A DNA stretch of 39,311 bases from Candidatus Vecturithrix granuli. Its GTDB lineage: Bacteria > Moduliflexota > Moduliflexia > Moduliflexales > Moduliflexaceae. Below are positions 1 through 6,830 of this stretch, one piece after another (the first letter of the stretch is position 1; every line of letters begins with the position of its first letter). Under the pieces are notes generated by a model that saw only the letters and a list, made by a program, of their open reading frames with translations, had not been told where the DNA came from and ran no database searches. Location: the NCBI GenBank assembly GCA_000739535.1, contig DF820464.1, forward strand, positions 590,997 to 630,307, read 5' to 3'. A program made the position numbers and the translations under genes.

Positions 1-59
1 AACTCCAGTTTCGCGGCTATCAACGATGCGCGAAACTGGAGTTTCGCGCTACATTTTCA
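1..59. repeat. REP-like palindromic repeat, copy 1
   Basis: Bases 28-59 are identical over 32 bases to 22479-22510. The core CGCGAAACTGGAGTTTCGCG is a palindrome with 9-base arms. Bases 1-15 carry part of another copy of the core in the same window edge. Both copies lie shortly upstream of transcription units for envelope proteins. Probably a dispersed hairpin-forming repeat; its function is unknown. Confidence 0.75.
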
Positions 60-85
60 GGGGAGAACATTATGTCAGGCAGTTG

Positions 86-189
86 TGCCACTTATGACGA
101 AACATGTCATAAGTGGCAAACGCTATTTTCTCTTGTTTTATGAGGTGACCGGTGAATTGAGAGAAGGGTTTTTTGTCATTTATGACAAA
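86..189 (+). promoter_or_regulatory. Paired palindromic upstream activator sites (promoter A)
   Basis: Two palindromes lie upstream of the -24/-12 element. The first is a perfect 13-base inverted repeat (86-98 with 106-118; arm TGCCACTTATGAC). The second, at 172-189, is TTTGTCATTTATGACAAA, a perfect 8-base palindrome around TT. They share the half-site TTTGYCA/TGRCAAA with sites in front of the clusters at 18694 and 21049. The second site ends about 88 bases before the -24 box, a usual distance for a sigma-54 enhancer-binding protein. The identity of that regulator is not visible here. Confidence 0.7.
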
Positions 190-276
190 TTCTCCTGCTC
201 GTTCATACATCTTTCAGGAGATCTCTATTTTCATAACCCCAACAAATATAAGGCGTTATCAGGAATGTCGCACTGG

Positions 277-291
277 TGGCATATTCTATGC
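277..291 (+). promoter_or_regulatory. Sigma-54 (-24/-12) promoter A
   Basis: TGGCATATTCTATGC fits the sigma-54 consensus TGGCAYR-N4-TTGC with a single change in the -12 block and exact GG-to-GC spacing. It lies about 120 bases before the radical-SAM gene at 412 and is the only promoter-like signal seen there. It resembles three other promoters at 18558, 20909 and 25155, which match even better. Confidence 0.75.
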
Positions 292-350
292 AGAGACATT
301 TAATTGAGAATTGTCTTGGCTCGTGAACATTTTAGAAAGGAACCGTCGCG

Positions 351-391
351 CAATTGTGCCGTTTGAGCATTTTCGGCAAACGAGACAATTG
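351..391 (+). promoter_or_regulatory. Hairpin in 5-prime leader of the radical-SAM gene
   Basis: CAATTGT (351-357) pairs with ACAATTG (385-391), and inside it CGTTTG (360-365) pairs with CAAACG (377-382) around an 11-base loop. The hairpin lies between promoter A and the start codon at 412, where no good ribosome-binding site is seen, so a role in translation or mRNA stability is possible. The leader of promoter B has a hairpin in the equivalent place (18588-18610). Confidence 0.45.
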
Positions 392-411
392 AACAATCGC
401 ACTGTATAGTC

Positions 412-2391
412 ATGAAAGTTTATCTGATTAATCCAAAGTTCCCGGTCACGTATTGGGGCTTTGAATATGCCGCAGATTTAAGCGGGATCAAATACACCTC
501 GCCTCCTCTGGGCTTAGCAACCGTCGCCGCATTGACGCCCCGCGACATTAAGGTTGAGATTTGCGATGAAAACATTGAGGAGGTCAATTTTGACACTGAC
601 GCCGATATTATCGGCCTGACCGCCTATCTTGTGCAAGGGCCGCGCGCGTTTCAGATTGCAGCGGAATTTCAACAGCGTGGGAAACTCGTTGTCTTAGGTG
701 GCCCGATCACAAGTTTAGATCCTGCCGGCTGTCAGGGAAAGGCGGATATCCTCTTTCGCGGCGAAGCAGAATATACCTGGCCGCAATTTCTCGCAGATCT
801 TCAGGCCGGCTCGCATCACCCAGAGTATGTTCAAACAGAAACCGTTGATATGCGCGATTCACCGATTCCGCGCTTCGATCTGCTCAAATTCGACCAGTAT
901 CACAAAGCCAGCATTCAAACCACTCGCGGCTGTCCGTTTAACTGCGAATTTTGCGATATTGTCGTGTTATTCGGACGTAAAGTGCGCTGCAAGGCCGTCT
1001 CGCAGGTGATCAACGAACTGCGGGAAGCCGCCAAATATCACGCGCATTCCATTTTTTTTACTGATGATAATTTTGTCGGCAATCCGGCATACGCCAAACA
1101 ACTGCTGCGGGCCATGATCGAATTTCACAAAACGGAACACCTTAGCTTTGATTATATGACGCAGGCGTCGATCAATCTGGCCCGAGATGAGGAACTGCTC
1201 CAATTGTTGTACGAGGCGCACGTCACGAAAGTGTTTGTCGGCATCGAGTCGCCGCGCAAAGAAAGTTTGCAAGAGACCAATAAAGGCCAGAATCTGCACT
1301 ATGATCTCGCGGCGGATGTCAAAAAGATTCAGTCTTACAATATCGGCGTTGCGGCCGGCATGATCGTCGGGTTTGATCATGATGATGTGCATATCTTTCA
1401 GGAACATTTCGAGTTTATGATGACATCCCATGTGGCCTGGGTTATGACCGGGCTGCTGCAAGCGTTCCCCAATACGCCGTTATACGAGCGGATGGCACGG
1501 GAGCATCGGCTGGACAACGCATTTGCCACCGACGGGAATAACACCTCGCTTAACTCGAATATTCTGCCGAAAAGCATGAGCAAAGAGGAACTGATTTCAG
1601 GCTATATCTGGCTGTTGAAACAACTGTACAGTTATGAAAATTACGCCAAACGCGCCATCGGGGCGCTGCATGACTATGCCAAACGTCCGCACATCAGCTT
1701 ATCCTGGCCGAAATTTTCCGAACTCAAAATTGTGCTGCGAACGCTCCGCTATTATCTGCTGACCTTTGATCGGCAACGGCGAGCATTTTCCTTCAAGATT
1801 CTCAAATATGTCTTTCTGCACAAACCACATACGTTTTATGCAGCGATGAGCCACCTGGTCGGGTTTAAACATTTCCATGCCTATGTGTATGACCAACTAG
1901 AAAAAGCGAACGATCTGCGAGCGAGCTTTTTCGGAAAATTCGGCGATTCTGTGAACAGCAACGCCGATGCTCTCAGTCAACATGCGATCTCTGTGTACGC
2001 CGAGCTCAAAAAACAGGCGCTGGCTGTCAGTCGCCAGGCCGCGGCCGCGCGTGAGGAGTTGGGCAAACAAGCGACAGCGGTCAGTCATCACGCCTCGGAA
2101 ACGTATGATGGCGTCAGCCAGCAAGCTGCGGCGTTAATCGCCCAGGCGGCAATGGCGTATGATGCCCTGGGAAAACAGATCGGCCATCACGCAGCGGCAG
2201 CGTATGCAGAGTTGGCGCAGCAAGCAGTGCTGCTAAGCCAGCAAGTCTCTGCGCTGAGCCAGCACATCGCCGCCTATTATGTAGAACTGGGGCAGCAAGC
2301 CGCTGCAATCAGTCAGCAAGCGGCATTGATCGCAGAGACGCTTGAACAACAGGGGGCCTTGCGTTCACCCGGCGCAGGCGATGAGGCTTGA
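412..2391 (+). CDS. B12-binding/radical-SAM protein with repetitive helical C-terminal tail
   Basis: The protein has 659 residues. Residues 1-130 look like a cobalamin-binding-type Rossmann domain. Residues 165-400 are a radical-SAM barrel with the iron-sulfur motif CPFNCEFC (cysteines near 174, 178 and 181) preceded by TTRG. Residues 400-510 resemble the DUF4070 region that follows in this family. Families of this build do methyl transfers or C-C chemistry on lipids and secondary metabolites; the substrate here is unknown. Residues 525-650 are odd: alanine- and glutamine-rich units of about 18 residues, each starting like [AEDV]xLxxQA, predicted to form long amphipathic helices. The usual family length is about 450-520 residues, so this looks like an added tail. 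It is the first gene behind sigma-54 promoter A. The ATG at 412 has no clear ribosome-binding site. Confidence 0.8.
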   Translation: MKVYLINPKFPVTYWGFEYAADLSGIKYTSPPLGLATVAALTPRDIKVEICDENIEEVNFDTDADIIGLTAYLVQGPRAFQIAAEFQQRGKLVVLGGPITSLDPAGCQGKADILFRGEAEYTWPQFLADLQAGSHHPEYVQTETVDMRDSPIPRFDLLKFDQYHKASIQTTRGCPFNCEFCDIVVLFGRKVRCKAVSQVINELREAAKYHAHSIFFTDDNFVGNPAYAKQLLRAMIEFHKTEHLSFDYMTQASINLARDEELLQLLYEAHVTKVFVGIESPRKESLQETNKGQNLHYDLAADVKKIQSYNIGVAAGMIVGFDHDDVHIFQEHFEFMMTSHVAWVMTGLLQAFPNTPLYERMAREHRLDNAFATDGNNTSLNSNILPKSMSKEELISGYIWLLKQLYSYENYAKRAIGALHDYAKRPHISLSWPKFSELKIVLRTLRYYLLTFDRQRRAFSFKILKYVFLHKPHTFYAAMSHLVGFKHFHAYVYDQLEKANDLRASFFGKFGDSVNSNADALSQHAISVYAELKKQALAVSRQAAAAREELGKQATAVSHHASETYDGVSQQAAALIAQAAMAYDALGKQIGHHAAAAYAELAQQAVLLSQQVSALSQHIAAYYVELGQQAAAISQQAALIAETLEQQGALRSPGAGDEA

Positions 2392-2702
2392 ATCAATTCA
2401 GAAAGATTTCGGACGTCGCCAGGATCGTGATTCCGGCGAACACCGAACTCGTGAATGTCATCGGGGAACTGGCGGGGATACTGCCCTTGTCGCGGAAACG
2501 TCGAGATGCGAACGGGGGTTGACAAACACGCGTACCAGTTGTCCGCAGGACGCCGGGTATGCTGTGCACAAGGAGTTGATGGGTGGGTATCAGAGCATGG
2601 CTGGAGTTCGTGAAACACGAGAGGGGACCGGGATTGAGGATCGCTGGGATCCCTATCAGCAGGTGGATAGTCATTAACAACATATCACAGAGGAGATACA
2701 TC
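2392..2702. other. Non-coding gap between radical-SAM gene and small-protein cluster
   Basis: Over about 310 bases I see no convincing gene, terminator with a U-tract, or correctly spaced promoter. Open frames here lack ribosome-binding sites and have skewed composition (rich in R, T, G). A TTGACA at 2519 has no -10 box at the right distance. A strong ribosome-binding site, GAGGAG, appears at the end for the gene at 2703. Confidence 0.5.
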
Positions 2703-3023
2703 ATGAAAAATACAGAAGACAAAATCGCGAGTGCAAAAGAACAATATGTCGAAAAACGTCAGGCTGAAATTGACAAATGGAACACTGAGCTTGAGGACTT
2801 AGAGGCCAAAATCACGGCGGCTGGAGCAGATGCCAAAGCGAAACTCGAACACGAAGAGCATATCAGCGCGCTGCGTCAAAAGCGTGATGAAGCCAAAGCG
2901 AAGCTGGCAGAGATTCAAGCCGCAGGGGATGACACGTGGGAAGGTCTCAAGGATGGCGTGGAAGGTATTTGGACGAGTATTAAGGACGGCTTCGATAAAG
3001 TCGCATCGAAATTTAAATCATAA
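2703..3023 (+). CDS. Small coiled-coil protein
   Basis: The product has 106 residues and starts at ATG 2703, about 8 bases after GAGGAG. Residues 1-75 are highly charged (K, E, A-rich) with heptad-like spacing and should form a long coiled coil. Residues 76-106 hold W-rich amphipathic segments (WEGLKDGVEGIWTSIKDGF) that could lie on a membrane surface. There is no signal peptide. It precedes the GlsB/YeaQ-like membrane protein by 21 bases, so the two are probably cotranscribed. Similar short coiled-coil proteins occur beside stress membrane proteins in environmental bacteria; no biochemical function can be given. Confidence 0.75.
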   Translation: MKNTEDKIASAKEQYVEKRQAEIDKWNTELEDLEAKITAAGADAKAKLEHEEHISALRQKRDEAKAKLAEIQAAGDDTWEGLKDGVEGIWTSIKDGFDKVASKFKS

Positions 3024-3044
3024 ACCTCAAAAGGAGAACATATT

Positions 3045-3296
3045 ATGGAAATAGGATTAATTCTGTTCATTTTGATTGGCCTCGCGGCCGGATGGCTGGC
3101 AGGGCAAGTGGTGAAGGGCGGCGGTTACGGCGTCGTCGGAGACATCATTGTTGGCGTAATTGGCGCATTGATTGGCGGGTTTCTGTTTCAACGGTCAGGC
3201 GTGTTTGCCGGAGCCGGGCTGCTTGGGAGTCTCATTGTCGCGACCATTGGCGCCATTATCTTGTTATTTGTGTTACGTCTGATCAAAAAGGCGTAA
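3045..3296 (+). CDS. GlsB/YeaQ/YmgE-family stress-response membrane protein
   Basis: The 83-residue protein consists almost entirely of three hydrophobic segments (about 2-20, 28-48 and 52-78) with the family's glycine pattern: GLAAGWLAGQVVKGGGYG, then VVGDIIVGVIGALIGG. This is the transglycosylase-associated (YeaQ/YmgE) family, short inner-membrane proteins induced in general stress. Despite the family name no enzyme activity is established. AAGGAG lies 8 bases before the ATG. It is 12 bases from the next small membrane gene, in a run of small genes on the same strand. Confidence 0.88.
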   Translation: MEIGLILFILIGLAAGWLAGQVVKGGGYGVVGDIIVGVIGALIGGFLFQRSGVFAGAGLLGSLIVATIGAIILLFVLRLIKKA

Positions 3297-3308
3297 GGAG
3301 GAAAAATT

Positions 3309-3458
3309 ATGAATCTTCAACTGCATTTCTCCATTGAATATGCGCTCGCAATTATTGCGGGGATTGCCATTCTCATCACGCCAAAGTTATTAAATTACAT
3401 TGTCGCAATTTACCTGATCGTGGTTGGTGTGATTGGGATTATGGGGCTGAAAATCTAA
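3309..3458 (+). CDS. DUF3096-family small membrane protein
   Basis: This 49-residue protein begins at ATG 3309 after AAGGAGG. It has two hydrophobic stretches, residues 11-23 (ALAIIAGIAILI) and 28-46 (LNYIVAIYLIVVGVIGIMG). The segment TPKLLNYIVAIYLIVVGVIG matches what I know of DUF3096, a family of about 50 residues found in stress-gene clusters. Its function is unknown. A decayed second copy of its C-terminal half lies at 6658-6760, so this family has been duplicated locally. Confidence 0.8.
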   Translation: MNLQLHFSIEYALAIIAGIAILITPKLLNYIVAIYLIVVGVIGIMGLKI

Positions 3459-3534
3459 ACCCTGGGGAGCGGCGCGCGGCGCGCAGATAACAGGCGCGTG
3501 GCGCGTCACCCGCAGAGAATGGGAGGAGAGGGAG

Positions 3535-3648
3535 ATGAACGTGGTTCAAAAAATCGTGAAGGCCGCGAAAAAGGGAGCTCACAAGACCGTCAAAACGGCT
3601 CAAAAGGCTGTTGAGGCTACCAAAAGGGGTATCAAAAAATACCGCTGA
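3535..3648 (+). CDS. Highly basic 37-residue peptide, histone-H1-like composition
   Basis: ATG 3535 follows GGAGGAGAGGGAG. The 37 residues include about 12 lysines or arginines and many alanines, in the pattern VKAAKKGAHKTVKTAQKAV, ending in KKYR. There is no signal peptide and no membrane segment. The composition recalls the K/A-rich tails of bacterial H1-like proteins, and it could also form an amphipathic cationic helix binding membranes or RNA. It fits the operon spacing on both sides (76 bases after the DUF3096 gene, 21 bases before the next gene). I do not recognise a named family. Confidence 0.55.
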   Translation: MNVVQKIVKAAKKGAHKTVKTAQKAVEATKRGIKKYR

Positions 3649-3669
3649 CATGAAGGGAGGAATACGTCT

Positions 3670-4023
3670 ATGCAACTACCTGCACCTAAAAAAACTGACG
3701 CACAGAACGAAGAAGATCTTTTCCGATTGTTTGATCAGGAGGGGATCGAGTTCTGGAACTTTCTGAAACAGCATAAAGACGAGATCGTGACCATGGTCCA
3801 GGGCTATCACGCCGAGACACTGTTAGGTCAACACGAGGCCAGAGTAGAAACCGTTCACACCGATCCGCTGTCGAACAAACAATACACCGCCGCAGAAAAA
3901 AAAGAACTGGATCGCCTGCGTCTGTTTGTGAAGGACTACTTTGCAGAATTTTTCCTGGCGAGCATGTTTATCATCGGAATGATTCTGGCGGTGCTCTACA
4001 TGCTTGCGCATACCTGGCGTTAA
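3670..4023 (+). CDS. Small protein with C-terminal membrane anchor, unknown function
   Basis: The 117-residue product starts after AAGGGAGG. Residues 1-90 are soluble, charged and probably helical (QKHKDEIVTMVQGYHAETLL is followed by a K/E-rich stretch). Residues 93-113 are one hydrophobic segment (FFLASMFIIGMILAVLYML) ending in HTWR. That makes it a tail-anchored inner-membrane protein with a cytoplasmic N-terminal domain. The gene is 20 bases from the next one, which also encodes a membrane protein. I do not recognise a family. Confidence 0.7.
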   Translation: MQLPAPKKTDAQNEEDLFRLFDQEGIEFWNFLKQHKDEIVTMVQGYHAETLLGQHEARVETVHTDPLSNKQYTAAEKKELDRLRLFVKDYFAEFFLASMFIIGMILAVLYMLAHTWR

Positions 4024-4043
4024 GTCCGAAGGGAGGAGCGACT

Positions 4044-4532
4044 ATGCCGCAATCAGTCAAAATAATCGTGATTCTTATTTTAGGAGTAGCGGCCTTATGG
4101 GATGGTTTTACAACTGTCTATGGGACGGCCAAAATTTTTGGGGTGAAAATCGTGTTCAGTGACGCGCCGCCGCTGACCCTGGACGACCAATCTACGCCCG
4201 AGCGAGCTGAACCAACCGGTGAACGCAAGTTTTTTGTGCTGTTCGCGTCCGTGTTATTCGGCGCGCTGATTTTAGGGCTGATCATCTCCAGCGGCTTGAT
4301 TTTTACCGGGCCGAATAAGTGGTTAAAATTCCTGTGCGGCCTGGCCATCGCGTATGATCTCTTAACGGCCTTCATCGGGAACCTGGATTTGATCTATTAC
4401 GGGCATGTGGTCGGGTTTTTAGGGTGGCTGGTGTTACTCGGATTAACGCTTTTTATGTCTGGTTCGTCGGTGATCTTAGCATTATTATCAAAACGGACCA
4501 GGCTGAAAGTCCTCTCAAAACTGGCCGTCTAA
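4044..4532 (+). CDS. Multi-pass membrane protein, unknown function
   Basis: The product has 162 residues and starts 6-7 bases after GGGAGGAG. Hydrophobic segments lie near residues 6-28, 64-88, 94-112 and 122-147, so about four membrane passes. A polar loop at 38-60 is rich in P, E and D. There are no catalytic motifs. It belongs to the small-membrane-protein run at 2703-4976, which suggests a role in envelope stress; this is inference from position only. Confidence 0.7.
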   Translation: MPQSVKIIVILILGVAALWDGFTTVYGTAKIFGVKIVFSDAPPLTLDDQSTPERAEPTGERKFFVLFASVLFGALILGLIISSGLIFTGPNKWLKFLCGLAIAYDLLTAFIGNLDLIYYGHVVGFLGWLVLLGLTLFMSGSSVILALLSKRTRLKVLSKLAV

Positions 4533-4563
4533 TCCGGCCGTTTCGAAAAAAGGCATGTCAACA

Positions 4564-4758
4564 ATGAAAACAAAAAAGAAGAAACGCAACGCATTAAAAA
4601 TAGCTGTGATACTGACTATCGCGGCCGCAAAGGGCGGCGCGAAAAATGCGACGCCGACGATTTTGCAAGAAAGCTATCACGCGGCCCTGGCCGTACTTAA
4701 TGAAATTGACCACGATCAGCATGGCGACAACAAGGCGCATGAGGAGGAGAGAATATGA
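4564..4758 (+). CDS. Small basic protein, unknown function
   Basis: About 64 residues. I prefer ATG 4564 to ATG 4555 because AAAAAAGG ends only one base before 4555. The N-terminus is very basic (MKTKKKKRN) and is followed by a short hydrophobic alanine stretch, then a segment ending in HDQHGDNKAHEEER that is rich in H, D and E. Its stop TGA overlaps the next start (ATGA at 4755-4758), so translation of the two is likely coupled. I see no family resemblance. Confidence 0.5.
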   Translation: MKTKKKKRNALKIAVILTIAAAKGGAKNATPTILQESYHAALAVLNEIDHDQHGDNKAHEEERI

Positions 4759-4976
4759 GTACAATGAAAATCGCAGCAATCGTATTGATTGCAGCCGGCG
4801 TCCTGGGGCTGGTGTATGGTAGTTTCAGCTATACCAGGGAAACTCATGAACTTAAAGTCGGTCCGGTGGATGTATCGGTGAAGGACAAACAGACGGTCGC
4901 CATCCCGATCGGGGCCGGCGTGGGGGCCATCGCCGTTGGCGCGATCCTTCTGATGCTTGAGCGCAAGAAGAGCTAG
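4755..4976 (+). CDS. Two-pass small membrane protein
   Basis: The 73-residue protein starts at ATG 4755 behind GAGGAGGAG, overlapping the upstream stop by four bases. Residues 5-24 and 48-68 are hydrophobic. Between them is a polar segment with the pattern YTRETHELKVGPVDVSVKDK. I have the impression of a family common beside stress genes in environmental bacteria, but it has no established function. Both ends are probably cytoplasmic, with the loop in the periplasm. It ends the run of small membrane genes; YqgF begins 39 bases later. Confidence 0.72.
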   Translation: MSTMKIAAIVLIAAGVLGLVYGSFSYTRETHELKVGPVDVSVKDKQTVAIPIGAGVGAIAVGAILLMLERKKS

Positions 4977-5015
4977 TGCCTGTATCAGAGCTGTCTGTAA
5001 AAGGAGGGATTTGAG

Positions 5016-5462
5016 ATGATAAAAGCATTGGGACTTGATGTCGGTGGGGCAAAGATTGGGGTAGCAGTCAGTGATGGGCTTGGCTATACTGCTCAGGGAA
5101 TGACAACGTTCACCCGGAGATCTTTACAACACGATTTGAAAACGATTCGGCAGTTGATTCATGAGAATGACATTGGCGAAGTGGTGATTGGTTTACCATT
5201 GCACCTGAATGGACATTATAGCGCACAGACCAAAAAAGTGATGTCATTTTGCCGGTATCTTTCGCAAAATTTGCATGTACCGGTGCGGACATGGGATGAA
5301 CGTTTGACCACGGTACAGGCAATTAACATCTTGAAAACAGGGCATGTTCGTTGGAAAAAACGGGCGCCCCTGGTTGATAAAGTTGCGGCCATCATCATCT
5401 TGCAGGGCTATTTAGACTGGAAAAATATCATGCAAGATACCAACGTTGCCGTGAGCGGTTAA
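5016..5462 (+). CDS. ruvX: YqgF/RuvX family RNase H-fold nuclease
   Basis: The 148-residue protein has the usual YqgF length and all three acidic motifs of the RNase H-like fold: GLDVGGAKIG near residue 6, WDERLTT near residue 93, and DKVAAIIILQGYLD near residue 121. The loop VVIGLPLHLNG is also typical. Members are Holliday-junction-resolvase-like and process the 5-prime end of pre-16S rRNA. AAAGGAGGG lies just before the ATG. It begins a stretch of nucleic-acid genes, although the next genes downstream are remnants. Confidence 0.92.
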   Translation: MIKALGLDVGGAKIGVAVSDGLGYTAQGMTTFTRRSLQHDLKTIRQLIHENDIGEVVIGLPLHLNGHYSAQTKKVMSFCRYLSQNLHVPVRTWDERLTTVQAINILKTGHVRWKKRAPLVDKVAAIIILQGYLDWKNIMQDTNVAVSG

Positions 5463-5469
5463 CAATGAG

Positions 5470-5760
5470 GGAGGGCCATTCTCCAGCTTGCCACTACCAT
5501 TGCCGATACTCATATTAATTCCAGGGTCATGATTGATACGCGCAAGACACACTCGACATTGTCTGTCACGAATCTCTGGTACCTTGTCGCTGAATTCTGG
5601 CAACACCTCTTCGCAGTTAGGCGGCAAGATCGCAGTGCTTTGTCCACCTGACCGGTTTGATCTGGCCACGTTCCTTGAACTATGCAGCCAGAACAGAGGT
5701 CTCAATGTTCTCGCGTTCACGTCCTTTGAAGAAGCCCTGGACTGGCTACTCGTGCCATAG
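5470..5760 (+). pseudogene. Frameshifted and truncated SpoIIAA-like (STAS-fold) gene
   Basis: Two reading frames together look like the C-terminal two thirds of a SpoIIAA-like protein. Frame one (5487 to about 5625) reads ATTIADTHINSRVMIDTRK, matching the family's strand with VxxDLR. After a frameshift near 5620-5632, frame two (to the stop at 5758) reads GKIAVLCPPDRF and later FTSFEEALDWLL, matching the family's closing VAIVAP...FxxxEEALxWL. No start codon or N-terminal strand is present. I infer a dead gene. The alternative is two unrelated open frames. Confidence 0.45.
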
Positions 5761-5783
5761 GAGGTATTCTCAAGCAGAAAATT

Positions 5784-6287
5784 ATGAAGCATTCAAAGTG
5801 TATGTTCGTATTGGTGATGTTCTTAGGGGGGATGACAATCTCTGTGAATGCCGCCCAATTCCTGAGCGCAGATTTTGCGCTCCTCCGGTATGATTCGCAT
5901 GTTTTTGAATCCCTGTGGATTGAGGGCGGAGCATTTTCCGACGTGTTGCAGCGCGATTGTCAGGAACGCCAACGTGTTTTTTTGCCCGATCCAAAGAACG
6001 ATTTCGTCAGGGATGATCTGAAACAGGGAGTAAGAAAAAAAGGCAAACTGATGCTTAGCCCGAAAGTCTTTATTAGACCGGTCATTATTGTTGAAGAACT
6101 GCAAACGTTCTTCAAAGCTCACCAATCGGAGAAAACCATGCCTTTTGACGAAAATGTGCGGGTCAAAGCGATACTGCCGTTGGATGATCTGGCTCATGTG
6201 CAACCGGTCGTCACCAGCGCCAGAATATTTTCATTCATGCCCTATTATCATAAGGTGTACGGAATATATTTACAAATCATCTGGTGA
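5784..6287 (+). CDS. Secreted protein of unknown function
   Basis: The product has 167 residues. Residues 1-23 form a signal peptide (KCMFVLVMFLGGMTISVNA, cut after VNA). The mature part is mixed in charge, with no membrane segment, lipobox or recognised motif. GGAGG appears about 20 bases upstream, further away than usual, so the start is not certain. It lies between the SpoIIAA-like remnant and a zinc-ribbon gene. Codon use and composition look normal for the window. Function unknown. Confidence 0.55.
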   Translation: MKHSKCMFVLVMFLGGMTISVNAAQFLSADFALLRYDSHVFESLWIEGGAFSDVLQRDCQERQRVFLPDPKNDFVRDDLKQGVRKKGKLMLSPKVFIRPVIIVEELQTFFKAHQSEKTMPFDENVRVKAILPLDDLAHVQPVVTSARIFSFMPYYHKVYGIYLQIIW

Positions 6288-6324
6288 CATGACGATGACC
6301 AATGTGTACAAGGAGGTGATGATT

Positions 6325-6552
6325 ATGAGTCAGTCGAAATGTGCAAAATGTGGTCACTCAACATTTGAAATGGTTGAGAATACCCCGGAAAGATCGCAAT
6401 TTCCAGTCATGTTTATCCAGTGTGCACAATGTGGGACAGTGATTGGGGTGCAGCCTAATGAAAATATTCCCGCACTGTTACATTTTATCAAAGGCATGCT
6501 GGTAGAAATGATGCAGAAATCAGGTCTTTCAACGCGTTACATAGAGGATTAG
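6325..6552 (+). CDS. Small zinc-ribbon protein
   Basis: ATG 6325 is 8 bases after AAGGAGGTGAT, a near-perfect ribosome-binding site, and fixes the start. The in-frame ATG at 6319 lies inside that site. The 75 residues contain two CxxC pairs, CAKC near residue 6 and CAQC near residue 35, spaced as a zinc ribbon. The second half is a predicted helix (LLHFIKGMLVEMMQKSG). It could be a nucleic-acid-binding or redox-sensing ribbon. No family is recognised beyond the fold. Confidence 0.75.
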   Translation: MSQSKCAKCGHSTFEMVENTPERSQFPVMFIQCAQCGTVIGVQPNENIPALLHFIKGMLVEMMQKSGLSTRYIED

Positions 6553-6657
6553 ATTGCCGTATCGAAAACGGATCATTTCTGCAAACGCCTTTTCAGTGGC
6601 ATTTCGGAAGTGATCCGTCAGAGTATACGGTAGATTTGTAGATTGACTATCAGATTA

Positions 6658-6760
6658 GCATTCTCGTCAGGCCAAAGTTATGAAATGACATTGTCGCAAT
6701 GTATCTGATCGTCGTTGGTGTCATTGGACTGGTGGGGATCATAATGATAGTCATGGAACG
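6658..6760 (+). pseudogene. Decayed copy of the DUF3096 gene
   Basis: Bases 6658-6745 align with the second half of the DUF3096 gene at 3309-3458. The string CCAAAGTTAT is followed by a close match to the DNA encoding LNYIVAIYLIVVGVIG, with an in-frame TGA after PKL. The first half is gone. The remaining frame, MYLIVVGVIGLVGIIMIVM, still encodes a hydrophobic helix but has no ribosome-binding site. It is evidence that the small-protein cluster was duplicated and then eroded. Confidence 0.65.
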
Positions 6761-6830
6761 CGACCGTACCATGCATGTCAAACATGTGGGGTACATCATT
6801 CATAGAGGACGAGAGAAAGGAAATTCGAAG

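Noticed and set aside
85-303. 72-residue open frame at the window start
   Set aside because: It covers the two activator palindromes and runs through the sigma-54 promoter to just past the -12 box; it has no good ribosome-binding site and looks like regulatory DNA.
967-1461. Long minus-strand open frame inside the radical-SAM gene, and similar antisense frames within hflC and phosphoketolase
   Set aside because: These are shadows of well-supported plus-strand genes with strong domain matches.
2519-2563. TTGACA ... TATGCT as a sigma-70 promoter
   Set aside because: The two hexamers are 33 bases apart, far more than the 16-18 needed.
2342-2677. 111-residue frame after the radical-SAM gene
   Set aside because: Composition (R, T, G-rich) and lack of a ribosome-binding site point to non-coding DNA.
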